From Acinetobacter sp. CFCC 10889 (GTDB lineage Bacteria; Pseudomonadota; Gammaproteobacteria; Pseudomonadales; Moraxellaceae): a stretch of 52,890 nucleotides of DNA. A program made the position numbers and the translations under genes. Positions 1 through 7,821 of the stretch are shown piece by piece; the stretch's first letter is position 1; each line of letters opens with the position of its first letter. The notes under the pieces were generated by a model. It did no database searches, was not told the DNA's origin, and was given only the letters and a program-made list of their open reading frames with translations. The stretch covers positions 1 to 52,890 of the forward strand of contig NZ_LQXQ01000027.1 of NCBI RefSeq assembly GCF_003268395.1, in the 5' to 3' direction.

Positions 1-70
1 GCTTAGAAAGCATTCGCAGGGCTTAATTACTATTTTAAATATGTTCACTGCCATGTAGGCAGCTTAGAAA
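1..70 (+). CRISPR. Distal end of a type I-F CRISPR array (partial)
   Basis: Positions 43-70 carry a 28-bp unit beginning GTTCACTGCC and ending CAGCTTAGAAA, which matches the known type I-F (Ypest/Csy) repeat in length, in the CTGCC/GGCAG hairpin stem and in the 3' AGAAA handle. Positions 1-9 (GCTTAGAAA) are the last nine bases of the preceding repeat, cut by the window edge. Between them, 10-42, lies one spacer of 33 nt, one more than the usual 32. No repeat follows at the expected distance after 70, so this is the terminal repeat. Repeat polarity puts the leader and cas genes to the left, outside the window. The call rests on one complete repeat plus a fragment. Confidence 0.85.
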
Positions 71-117
71 ACATCAATCCAAATAAATCCATTAATGTTG
101 TATCTATTTTTAGGCAT

Positions 118-151
118 AAAAAAGCCCACTTCATGATGAGTGGGCTTTTTA
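118..151. terminator. Bidirectional rho-independent terminator
   Basis: The 10-bp arms AAAGCCCACT (121-130) and AGTGGGCTTT (139-148) are perfectly complementary, with an 8-nt loop and A and T runs outside. It sits just downstream of the minus-strand tRNA and can also stop rightward transcription from the CRISPR array. Confidence 0.85.
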
Positions 152-156
152 GTATT

Positions 157-232
157 TGGCTCTCCAACCTGGGCTCGAACCAGGGACCTGCGGATTAACA
201 GTCCGTCGCTCTACCGACTGAGCTATTGGAGA
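157..232 (-). tRNA. tRNA-Asn (anticodon GTT)
   Basis: The reverse complement folds into a complete cloverleaf of 76 nt. The acceptor stem is TCTCCAA paired with TTGGAGA, the D-loop contains AGCTCAGTCGGTAGAGC, the anticodon loop is ACTGTTAATC with anticodon GTT, the T-arm has GGTTCGAGCCC, and the 3' CCA is encoded. It closely resembles E. coli tRNA-Asn. A strong promoter lies just upstream and a terminator just downstream, so it appears to be a single-gene unit. Confidence 0.97.
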
Positions 233-243
233 ATCTGCATGCG

Positions 244-271
244 ATTATAAGGATATATCATTAGCGGTCAA
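244..271 (-). promoter_or_regulatory. Sigma-70 promoter of tRNA-Asn
   Basis: On the minus strand TTGACC (266-271) is followed after 16 nt by a perfect TATAAT (244-249), which lies 11 bp upstream of the mature tRNA 5' end. This fits a strong stable-RNA promoter. The rest of 272-477 is AT-rich with no other recognisable element. Confidence 0.75.
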
Positions 272-477
272 GCCTTTCATGTCATGTTTTCTTCATTTTT
301 ATGTTGTATGCTTTTTATTTGAACAAAAATGCTCAAATTCAAAAAAAATCACCGAAAGGGTTGCAATCATTTAAATGGCTTGCTAGATTAAATTTAGAAA
401 GTGAGTTTAAGCCGTTGCTTAAACCGTGTGGATTTAACCAACTTGCCAGCACTAAAATGGCTAAATAGGAGACAGCG

Positions 478-933
478 ATGAATACGCTTAGCATTTCCGA
501 TATTTTTTCAAATTTCTCTTTTTACCAAGAAAACTATCTTTCGATTCTTCAAAATCCTGAACACTATTACACTGAAATTGAGCAAGCTTATTTTGAAGTT
601 TGGTCTTTTGGTGAGAAAAAATTATTTTTGGGTGATTTATTGCAGCTTTGGTTTAGTGAAAAATGGCTGATCAATGCAAAGTGCCAACTTCTAACAGATT
701 CAAATACAAAAAATACCAAAACAGCGATCCAACGTGAGCATGATTTATACTTATTTCAATGGGTGGGGAGTACTTTTTCAGGTGCAAATCATGCCAAAGT
801 ATGGTCTATTTCTGAGCAAAAAGTCATACACATTGCTTTAGATCGTGTCTTTAAATATTACTGTTTCTTTGAATCAATCGAACGACCAAAATTTTCTCAA
901 TTATCATTTAAACATTTTAGACAAGCTGTTTAA
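478..933 (+). CDS. Hypothetical protein, 151 aa
   Basis: This is an intact ORF with a good ribosome binding site (AGGAGA, 7 nt before the ATG). I do not recognise the family. The protein is soluble-looking and rich in aromatic residues (many F, Y and W), has no signal peptide, no membrane segment and no repeat. A central stretch around residues 85-110 contains REHDLYLFQWVG and a SGANHAKVW segment. It stands alone: the tRNA upstream is on the other strand and phrB converges with only 22 bp between the stops, leaving no clear terminator. It is probably a genus-restricted protein. The start and codon use support a real gene; its function is unknown. Confidence 0.75.
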   Translation: MNTLSISDIFSNFSFYQENYLSILQNPEHYYTEIEQAYFEVWSFGEKKLFLGDLLQLWFSEKWLINAKCQLLTDSNTKNTKTAIQREHDLYLFQWVGSTFSGANHAKVWSISEQKVIHIALDRVFKYYCFFESIERPKFSQLSFKHFRQAV

Positions 934-955
934 GCATATTTGAGATAATCGGCTT

Positions 956-2383
956 TTAGGCTGTTAAATGCTTAAAAGCCTCAATCGCTCTGAGTCGACT
1001 CATTTTCAAGTCAACAATGGGCTTTGGATAATCGAGCTGTAAATTAGGATTTTTTGCATACGGCGCATGGATGGTTTTTGCGTCTAAATGTGCAATTTCA
1101 GGTAACCATTTTCGTAAATAGTCACCATTTTCATCAAACTTTTGAGACTGACTGATCGGGTTAAAAATACGGAAATAGGGTACTGAATCTGTACCTGTCG
1201 AGGCACACCATTGCCAACCACCATTGTTTGCTGCCAAATCACCATCAATCAAGTGCTGCATAAACCACTGTTCACCCAAACGCCAGTCGATGAGCAAATT
1301 CTTACTAAGAAACATTGCCACGATCATACGTACACGATTATGCATCCAACTTGTTTTTAACATTTGACGCATACCTGCATCAACGATAGGAATGCCCGTT
1401 TTCCCTTGTTGCCAAGCGTTTAAATCTTCAGGGGAATTTCGCCATTTTAAATATTGTGTATTGATTTTAAAGGGAAGGTTTTTAGAAACTCTTGGAAAAT
1501 CAAACAGGATATGTTGATAAAATTCTCGCCACAGCAGTTCATCTAGCCATGTTTGTTGTCCGATATTGTCAATGTGAAAATGTCCGTGTTGCTGACGAAA
1601 TAGGGCATTGAGACATTGGCGAATCGACAAAATTCCTAAGTTTAAATAAGGTGAGAGCTGACTGGTAGCTTCAAGATGTGGAAAATCTCGTGCTGTTTGA
1701 TAGTCTTTCACTTGGTATTCTATAAAATTGTCTAATACCGTATGGGTATGATTTTCGCCCACTTGCCATGTTGAATTAAAATGATTTGGCTCAAAACCTA
1801 GCTGTTGTAAATTAGGAATGTCATGTTTAATTTTATGTTCAATATCTAAAAAATTTTGCGGTGCAGGTATTGGATAAGACTGTGGAATTGAAATGCTGAG
1901 TTGGTCGTAGCAATACTTTTTAAATGCACCAAAGACTTGATAGGGCTGATTGGATTTATTACGGATCGAACCTACAGGGAAAATGCTGCGATCATGGTAT
2001 AAAATTAAATCATGACCATGCTGATTTAACAGTTGTTGTACTTGAAAATCACGCTGTAATTCATTGATTCCACATTCGATATTGGCATGTATATTTTCAA
2101 TATTTAAATTTTGACAGTGTTGCAAAACATGTGCTGCAAGGTTTTTCCATTCAGGAATAATATCAATAATTACTGGAATATTGAGCTTTTTGAGTTGTTG
2201 TTGTAACTGCTCTAATTGTTTTAAATAAAAATTGATTTTGATCGGTGCATCATGATGTTTACGCCATTGCTGAGGAGAAAGGGCAATGAATGCAATCGTT
2301 TGTCCTTCCTGTGTCGCATGCCACAAGGCGCTATGGTCTTGAATACGTAAATCTTGGCGAAACCAAATCAGTTGTCGTTTCAT
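956..2383 (-). CDS. phrB: Deoxyribodipyrimidine photolyase (CPD photolyase)
   Basis: This enzyme repairs UV-induced cyclobutane pyrimidine dimers by light-driven electron transfer from reduced FAD. The N-terminal alpha/beta antenna domain starts with the photolyase signature WFRQDLRIQDHSAL near residue 7. The C-terminal helical FAD domain shows DELLWREFYQH, VDAGMRQMLKTSWMHNRVRM and NNGGWQWCASTGTD, the conserved FAD- and lesion-binding blocks. At 475 aa it matches class I bacterial photolyases. The ATG at 2383 directly precedes the conserved N-terminus. It lies downstream of the SlyD-type gene on the same strand but behind a strong terminator, so it is probably transcribed alone. Confidence 0.96.
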   Translation of the reverse strand: MKRQLIWFRQDLRIQDHSALWHATQEGQTIAFIALSPQQWRKHHDAPIKINFYLKQLEQLQQQLKKLNIPVIIDIIPEWKNLAAHVLQHCQNLNIENIHANIECGINELQRDFQVQQLLNQHGHDLILYHDRSIFPVGSIRNKSNQPYQVFGAFKKYCYDQLSISIPQSYPIPAPQNFLDIEHKIKHDIPNLQQLGFEPNHFNSTWQVGENHTHTVLDNFIEYQVKDYQTARDFPHLEATSQLSPYLNLGILSIRQCLNALFRQQHGHFHIDNIGQQTWLDELLWREFYQHILFDFPRVSKNLPFKINTQYLKWRNSPEDLNAWQQGKTGIPIVDAGMRQMLKTSWMHNRVRMIVAMFLSKNLLIDWRLGEQWFMQHLIDGDLAANNGGWQWCASTGTDSVPYFRIFNPISQSQKFDENGDYLRKWLPEIAHLDAKTIHAPYAKNPNLQLDYPKPIVDLKMSRLRAIEAFKHLTA

Positions 2384-2515
2384 GATCTTTAATATTGGGC
2401 TTGGAGATTAGGGAAATGGATGAATCTAAAATAGAATGATATTGATTTTAGGGTAAAACCTAAAATTCACAAAGTCACCAAAATAAGAATAACGAGAATA
2501 AAGCGCACAGTGCAT

Positions 2516-2547
2516 AAAAAAGGCAAAGTATCAAACTTTGCCTTTTT
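2516..2547. terminator. Terminator of the SlyD-type gene
   Basis: AGGCAAAGT (2521-2529) pairs perfectly with ACTTTGCCT (2535-2543), flanked by runs of five A and five T. It lies between the stop of the isomerase gene and the start of phrB. Confidence 0.85.
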
Positions 2548-2564
2548 GTCAGATCGAAACGATC

Positions 2565-3047
2565 TTAGTGGTGATGACCACCTGCACCGTGAACATGACC
2601 ATGTTCTAATTCTTCAGCAGAAGCATCACGAATTTCAACGATTTCTACTTCAAAAGTAAGATCTTGACCAGCAAGTGGGAAGTTAGCATCTACAACAACG
2701 TTGTCACCTTCAACTGCTTTTACAGTCACGATTTGAACGCCATCTTCAGTTTGTGCTTGGAACTGCATGCCCGCTTCGATGTTTTCCACACCTTGGAACA
2801 TTTGAGCAGGAACTTCTTGAACTAAATCAGGGTTGTATTCGCCATAACCTTCAGCAGCAGGTACGTTTACTGTAAATTTTTCGCCTACAGTTTTGCCTTC
2901 TAATGCTTTTTCTAAACCAGGAATGATGTTACCTGCACCATGCAAATATGCAAGTGGCTCACCTTGTGATTTATCGAGAGTTTCACCCTCAGCGTTAGTC
3001 AACGTGTAGTGGAAAGAAACCACTTGGTTATTTGCAATAGCAGTCAT
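2565..3047 (-). CDS. slyD: FKBP-type peptidyl-prolyl isomerase, SlyD-like
   Basis: This is a cytoplasmic prolyl isomerase and chaperone. The N-terminus (VVSFHYTLTNAEGETLDKS) and the block LAYLHGAGNIIPGLEKALEG are the split FKBP fold of SlyD, with the IF (insert-in-flap) chaperone domain between, around residues 70-130. The C-terminus EHGHVHGAGGHHH is a short His-rich tail like the metal-binding tail of SlyD, which in E. coli handles nickel for hydrogenase maturation. No hydrogenase genes are nearby, so a nickel role here is unproven. Length (160 aa) is slightly shorter than E. coli SlyD because the tail is reduced. It is followed by its own terminator. Confidence 0.92.
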   Translation of the reverse strand: MTAIANNQVVSFHYTLTNAEGETLDKSQGEPLAYLHGAGNIIPGLEKALEGKTVGEKFTVNVPAAEGYGEYNPDLVQEVPAQMFQGVENIEAGMQFQAQTEDGVQIVTVKAVEGDNVVVDANFPLAGQDLTFEVEIVEIRDASAEELEHGHVHGAGGHHH

Positions 3048-3190
3048 GTTATTGATCCATACGAAAATAGATAGTTATAAGCGTACATCATAAAGTGAAA
3101 TGCAATTTTTGTAGACTAAATTTACGAAAAAAAAGCACTTTTACCACTTTTTTGATGGTTTTTTCATTAATAAGGGCGAATTATTAAATT

Positions 3191-4477
3191 TCAATGCAAT
3201 TTTATCCGTGGTGCGATTTTCCGTGTAACAAAATCTTTAGCCGTGAGTAATCCTGCATGTGCATAACCATAAATGGTTGCTTGATGTAAACGGTATAGTG
3301 ATACATACATCGACTTTGCTACAAAGCCTTGTACATTGACCTGACCGAGTAATTCACCCACTGCTTTATTTTTGCTCAGTGATACCAATGAGCCTTTTTC
3401 GGAAAATTGGAACATCGGCTGTTTATTACCATTGATACGTGCTTTGAGTGCATCAACCATAAAAGTCGCTTGTTGACTTGCCACTTGGGCACGTGGTCCG
3501 AGAGGAGCTTCTCGTGCATCTAATATACAGTTGGCACAGTCACCAATGGCAAAAATGCTTGGATCAGTTTTAGTTTGTAAAGTGGCATAGACTTCTAAAC
3601 GTCCCATGCGGTCTTTTTTAAAATCAGGTAAATCTGCAATCACTTTTGGTGTTTTGATGCCTGCAGCCCAAACTTTGAGTTCTGCTTGAATACTCGTACC
3701 ATCATTAAAATAAACTTTTTCTGCATCAACTTTTTCCACACGTTTTGAAGTTAAAACGTCGATTTTCATGCGTTGCAGTTGCTTTTCAGCATGCTCAGCC
3801 ATTTTTTCTGATAGGGCTGGTAAGATACGATTTGCACCTTCGATCAAGGAAATTTTCACTTGGTTAGGATTAATTTTATTTAAACCATAATTATAAAAAT
3901 TTTGTTTGGCTTCAACCAATTCAGCTGAAAGTTCAACACCTGTTGCACCCGCACCAATCACGGCAATATTTAAGCTACGTTCAGTATTGGTATTTTGTGC
4001 ATCTAAATAGAGATGAAGTAAATCTTGTTGGAAAATCTCTGCTTGTTTTGGGCTATCTAAATAATGACAATATTCTTTCACACCTGGAGTATTAAAATCA
4101 TTGGAGACAGAACCTAAAGCGAGTACCAATGTATCGTATGCAACGGTTTGTTTTTCGCTCGCAGCTTCATATTTACTGGTTTGAGGTTTACTTAAGGTAA
4201 TCTGCTTATTTTCACGATCAAGGTGTTCAAATCGACCTTGAATAAATTCGTAATGATGCTTGGCAGCATGTGCATAATAGTTGGTTTCTTCATCATTGGG
4301 ATTCATGGTTCCCGCAGCGATTTCATGTAAAAGCGGTTTCCAAATGTGTGTGAGCTTTTGATCAATCAAAGTGATTTTGGCTTTTTGTGCTTTGCCTAAA
4401 GTATCACCGAGTTGTGTGACCAGTTCTAAGCCGCCCACACCACCACCGACAATCACGATATGATGAATTTTTGACAT
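3191..4477 (-). CDS. ndh: Type II NADH:quinone oxidoreductase (NDH-2)
   Basis: This is a single-subunit, non-proton-pumping NADH dehydrogenase that feeds electrons to quinones at the inner membrane. Two dinucleotide-binding motifs are visible: IVGGGVGGLE near the N-terminus for FAD, and AVIGAGATGVELSAEL near residue 175 for NADH. The later FAD contact AIGDCAN and the C-terminal GPRAQVASQQA block are typical of bacterial NDH-2. Length (428 aa) matches the family (about 430). The C-terminal region lacks a long hydrophobic helix and would associate through amphipathic segments. It is transcribed alone, 143 bp upstream of the SlyD-type gene. Confidence 0.94.
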   Translation of the reverse strand: MSKIHHIVIVGGGVGGLELVTQLGDTLGKAQKAKITLIDQKLTHIWKPLLHEIAAGTMNPNDEETNYYAHAAKHHYEFIQGRFEHLDRENKQITLSKPQTSKYEAASEKQTVAYDTLVLALGSVSNDFNTPGVKEYCHYLDSPKQAEIFQQDLLHLYLDAQNTNTERSLNIAVIGAGATGVELSAELVEAKQNFYNYGLNKINPNQVKISLIEGANRILPALSEKMAEHAEKQLQRMKIDVLTSKRVEKVDAEKVYFNDGTSIQAELKVWAAGIKTPKVIADLPDFKKDRMGRLEVYATLQTKTDPSIFAIGDCANCILDAREAPLGPRAQVASQQATFMVDALKARINGNKQPMFQFSEKGSLVSLSKNKAVGELLGQVNVQGFVAKSMYVSLYRLHQATIYGYAHAGLLTAKDFVTRKIAPRIKLH

Positions 4478-4606
4478 GAATTACCTAATAGTTGTTATTA
4501 AAGGATGACTTAATATGCCATCCTATTTACAGTAATTTGTATTTTTTGTATTACAATTTACATACTTATAACAAAAACAAAGTAAATAAGTCAGGTTTTA
4601 TATCCG

Positions 4607-5875
4607 TTACAAACCAAATAAGGCTTTGAGCCATTCAAGCAAACGCTCAAACCACGAAGCTTGCTCGATATGTACTTCATCTTCAATGTCAAAAGATTGG
4701 AGCAAAAGGTCATTTTGATAGACATTAACCTTAGCTAAATGCATCATTTTCGCCAATGGTGCAGTAAGAGATGCTTCGTTGAGCTCAACATTTAAATGCG
4801 TTTCGGTACTTTGCAAAGGATGAATAGCAGATAATAATCCTGTGGCATCAGCCTGCATAATTCTTGAGTTAATATTATCAAAATTCATTAAATCAATAGC
4901 TTGTGCATTATTGTATAAACTGGTAGTCACAATTTGTGGCTTTTTAGCTTCAACTTTAAACATTTTTAAAGTGGATTTGACCACAGGTAATTCTGCAATT
5001 AATTGTTTATCTTTAATTGCAACTTCATCACGGGTATAGGCATATGCTAAGTTTAAAAGCTTATGTGCAACTTCAGCACGTTTGGCTGCATTTTTTGCAC
5101 CCATAACCACAACAACAAGACGGCGATCTGGAACATCTGGATCAAAGGTTGGACGATGTGCAGAGAGTGCTAAATTATAACCCGCAGCTTTGGTAAATCC
5201 TGTTTTTAACCCATCAACACTTGGGTCTGCTTTTAATACCAAATTGGTTGCATGATGAAAATGTTGTTTGTAGCTAAAACTTGGCATCACTGAATAATTT
5301 AAATAATCAGGTGTATGCTGTGCAACGGCTTGTCCAAGTAATGCCATATCATATGCAGAGGAAAAATGATCAGGCATGGTAATACCGGGTGCATTGGCAA
5401 AATGCGTATCATTCATGCCCAAAGCTTTGGCTTCTTTGTTCATGCGCTCAATAAAAGCGGGGAGTGTACCTGAAATGCGTTCTGCTAAAGTAACAGCCGC
5501 ATCATTAGCAGACATTACGATCAAACCTGCGATCAATTGATCGACTGAGATTTGTTCACCTTCTTTAAGGTACATTTGTGACTCGTCCCATTGCACGATT
5601 TTTACAACAGGTGTCGCTGTTAGTATTTCTTCTTTTTTAAGATGTCCTGCTTTGATTTCTTTTAATGCAATATAAGCCACCATCATTTTGGTCATAGAGG
5701 CAGGCGCACGTTGCACATGGCTATTATGTTCTGCGATGGTTTGTCCTGTTTGGGTATCTAAAATTGTCCAAGCTTCCGCTTCTACTGACATGGGGTTGAT
5801 ATTTAATAAGGCTGCATTAACTAGCGTGGAGCAAAGTGAACAGATGAAGATAAGTAAATAAGTGACAATTTTCAA
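4607..5875 (-). CDS. dacC: D-alanyl-D-alanine carboxypeptidase (PBP5/6 type)
   Basis: This low-molecular-weight penicillin-binding protein trims the terminal D-Ala from peptidoglycan stem peptides in the periplasm. An N-terminal signal peptide (KIVTYLLIFICSLCSTLVNA) is followed by the catalytic SxxK as SMTK (about residue 60), an SxN motif as SAN (about 122) and KTG within GLKTGFT. The C-terminus WFERLLEWLKALFGL is the amphipathic membrane anchor of PBP5/PBP6. I place the start at a TTG at 5875 because AAGG lies 8 nt upstream of it; the same frame stays open to another TTG at 5893, which has no ribosome binding site. The exact paralogue name (dacA or dacC) is uncertain. Confidence 0.92.
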   Translation of the reverse strand: MKIVTYLLIFICSLCSTLVNAALLNINPMSVEAEAWTILDTQTGQTIAEHNSHVQRAPASMTKMMVAYIALKEIKAGHLKKEEILTATPVVKIVQWDESQMYLKEGEQISVDQLIAGLIVMSANDAAVTLAERISGTLPAFIERMNKEAKALGMNDTHFANAPGITMPDHFSSAYDMALLGQAVAQHTPDYLNYSVMPSFSYKQHFHHATNLVLKADPSVDGLKTGFTKAAGYNLALSAHRPTFDPDVPDRRLVVVVMGAKNAAKRAEVAHKLLNLAYAYTRDEVAIKDKQLIAELPVVKSTLKMFKVEAKKPQIVTTSLYNNAQAIDLMNFDNINSRIMQADATGLLSAIHPLQSTETHLNVELNEASLTAPLAKMMHLAKVNVYQNDLLLQSFDIEDEVHIEQASWFERLLEWLKALFGL

Positions 5876-6043
5876 AGGGGACAGCCTTAGCAAAACAGGA
5901 GGTGAAAAACATAAGGAATGCTATGCTTTTTTCACTATTCTGGCTAGTCAGTTTTACAATCAAAATGCACGAATAAAGCACTGCTTTGTAAAAAATGTTA
6001 ATCTAATAAATAATTACCTTAAATATTTTTTTGAATACGGCTT

Positions 6044-7747
6044 ATGTTGCATTATCAAATTGAATTTGACGACTATCGTCAGCATCTCGTACATGTTACT
6101 TTACGTTTTTTAGCAAATCCAACCCAAGTATTATCTCTACCGACATGGATTCCGGGTAGTTATTTAATTCGTGAATTTGCTAAGCATTTGGAAGCAGTAA
6201 AAGCCTACGATGAAGCTGGGCGTGAACTGCAAATCACTAAATTTGATAAAAATAAATGGCGCTTATATAACACAGATCATGAGCTAATTACCGTGGAATA
6301 CGATGTTTATGCCTATGATTTGTCCGTGCGAGGTGCTTATGTCGATCAAACCCGTTTATATATAAACCCTACATGTCTTTGCTTAGGTTTAGAAGATCAA
6401 GAGCATAGCCCAATTGAAGTCGAAGTGTTTTTACCGTCTGAGTTAAAACATTTCCAACTTGCGACAGGTTTAAAATCAAAAAGCTTAGTGAAAGGTCGTT
6501 ATACCTTAACTGCCAAAAATTACGCAGAATTGATTGATAGTCCATTTGAGCTCGCAGAACAAACCCGTTTCAGTTTTGAGGCTCAAGGCATTGCACATGA
6601 GTTTGTCGTGTCAGGGCAACATGCCATGAATGCTGAACGGATGCAGCAAGACATTGAAAAAATATGTGCGACAGAAATTGCCATGTTTGGTTCAGCACCA
6701 TTTGAAAACTATACCTTTATGACGATGGCAACAGGCAATAGTTATGGGGGCTTAGAACATCCAAACAGTACCAGTTTAATTACGCCTCGTGATGATTTGC
6801 CTAAAGCTGATGAACCAACAGAACCATCAACGGATTATCAGCGTTTTCTTGGCTTATGTAGCCATGAATATTTTCATTCGTGGTTGGTGAAGTTCATTCG
6901 CCCTGAAAATTTAGCAACTTATGATCTTAATAAAGAAAGCTTGACATCTTTATTGTGGATTTTTGAAGGATTCACCTCATATTACGATGATCTGATTTTG
7001 TATCGTAGTGGTGTGATTTCTCAAGAATCTTATTTGAAATTACTCAAAGCACAAATTGATCGTTATTTACAAAATCCAGGACGTTTTATCCAAACCGTAT
7101 CTGAGTCAAGTTTTGATGCGTGGATTAAATTTTACCGTCAAGATGAAAACTCAAATAATGCAGGAACAAGTTACTATAACAAAGGTTGCTTGGTGGCATT
7201 ATGTTTGGATTTAGGCTTACGAATGAAAGGTTCGAGCCTTGATGCTTTGATGCGTAAATTGTATGAAAATACGCAAAATGGCATTCAAGTCAATGAACGT
7301 ACGATTTTCACTTTATGTGAAGAATTAACAGGTGTGAAATGGATTGAGCAAATTAACCATTTGATCAATACCACAGATGAGTTGCCTTTAGATCAATTAT
7401 TCCCTGAGTTTGGTATTGATTTTGAAGTTAAAAATGAAAAATCTTTGCCATTTGGTTTGAAAATTTTAGACAAGCCAGAAGGCGTGTTGATCCAGCAAGC
7501 TCATCGCAACGGAGCAGGTGCAAAAGCAGGACTTTCAGCAAATGATGTCATTATCGCAATTGATGGTTTAAAAGCCTCTGAAAAATTACTGACAAAATAT
7601 GCAAAACAATCTGCAAGTTTCACTGTATATGCTTTCCGCCGTGATGAATTTTTACAATTTGAGCTACAAGGTGGTGAGATTGAACTCAGCACAGTTGAAC
7701 TCAAAGTTGTTGATCAAAGCAAAGTTGTACAGTGGTTAAGTGTTTAA
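6044..7747 (+). CDS. M61 family (glycyl aminopeptidase-like) metallopeptidase with PDZ domain
   Basis: The protein has the M61 N-terminal beta domain (LPTWIPGSYLIREFAKHL near residue 30), the zinc-binding HExxH as SHEYFHSW near residue 272 with the following FVRP-like FIRPENL, and a downstream glutamate in WIFEGFTSYY that serves as third ligand. A PDZ-like domain occupies about residues 465-540 (GAKAGLSANDVIIAIDG). There is no signal peptide, so it is probably cytoplasmic. Length (567 aa) fits bacterial members. It is divergent from dacC with a 170-bp gap and is followed by a strong bidirectional terminator. The physiological substrate is not known to me. Confidence 0.9.
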   Translation: MLHYQIEFDDYRQHLVHVTLRFLANPTQVLSLPTWIPGSYLIREFAKHLEAVKAYDEAGRELQITKFDKNKWRLYNTDHELITVEYDVYAYDLSVRGAYVDQTRLYINPTCLCLGLEDQEHSPIEVEVFLPSELKHFQLATGLKSKSLVKGRYTLTAKNYAELIDSPFELAEQTRFSFEAQGIAHEFVVSGQHAMNAERMQQDIEKICATEIAMFGSAPFENYTFMTMATGNSYGGLEHPNSTSLITPRDDLPKADEPTEPSTDYQRFLGLCSHEYFHSWLVKFIRPENLATYDLNKESLTSLLWIFEGFTSYYDDLILYRSGVISQESYLKLLKAQIDRYLQNPGRFIQTVSESSFDAWIKFYRQDENSNNAGTSYYNKGCLVALCLDLGLRMKGSSLDALMRKLYENTQNGIQVNERTIFTLCEELTGVKWIEQINHLINTTDELPLDQLFPEFGIDFEVKNEKSLPFGLKILDKPEGVLIQQAHRNGAGAKAGLSANDVIIAIDGLKASEKLLTKYAKQSASFTVYAFRRDEFLQFELQGGEIELSTVELKVVDQSKVVQWLSV

Positions 7748-7770
7748 TTTATAAAATTTTATGAAAAAAA

Positions 7771-7795
7771 CAAAAGGCGCATTCAGCGCCTTTTG
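7771..7795. terminator. Bidirectional terminator between convergent genes
   Basis: AAAAGGCGC (7772-7780) and GCGCCTTTT (7786-7794) form a perfect 9-bp stem with a 5-nt loop. It separates the M61 peptidase gene from the convergent permease gene. Confidence 0.88.
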
Positions 7796-7821
7796 TGATT
7801 TTGAATCATTAAATCAATTTC

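Noticed and set aside
5862..6113. An 83-codon plus-strand ORF overlapping the starts of dacC and the M61 peptidase
   Set aside because: It overlaps two well-supported genes in other frames, has no family resemblance, and its apparent AGGAGG at 5898-5903 lies inside the ORF rather than before its start.
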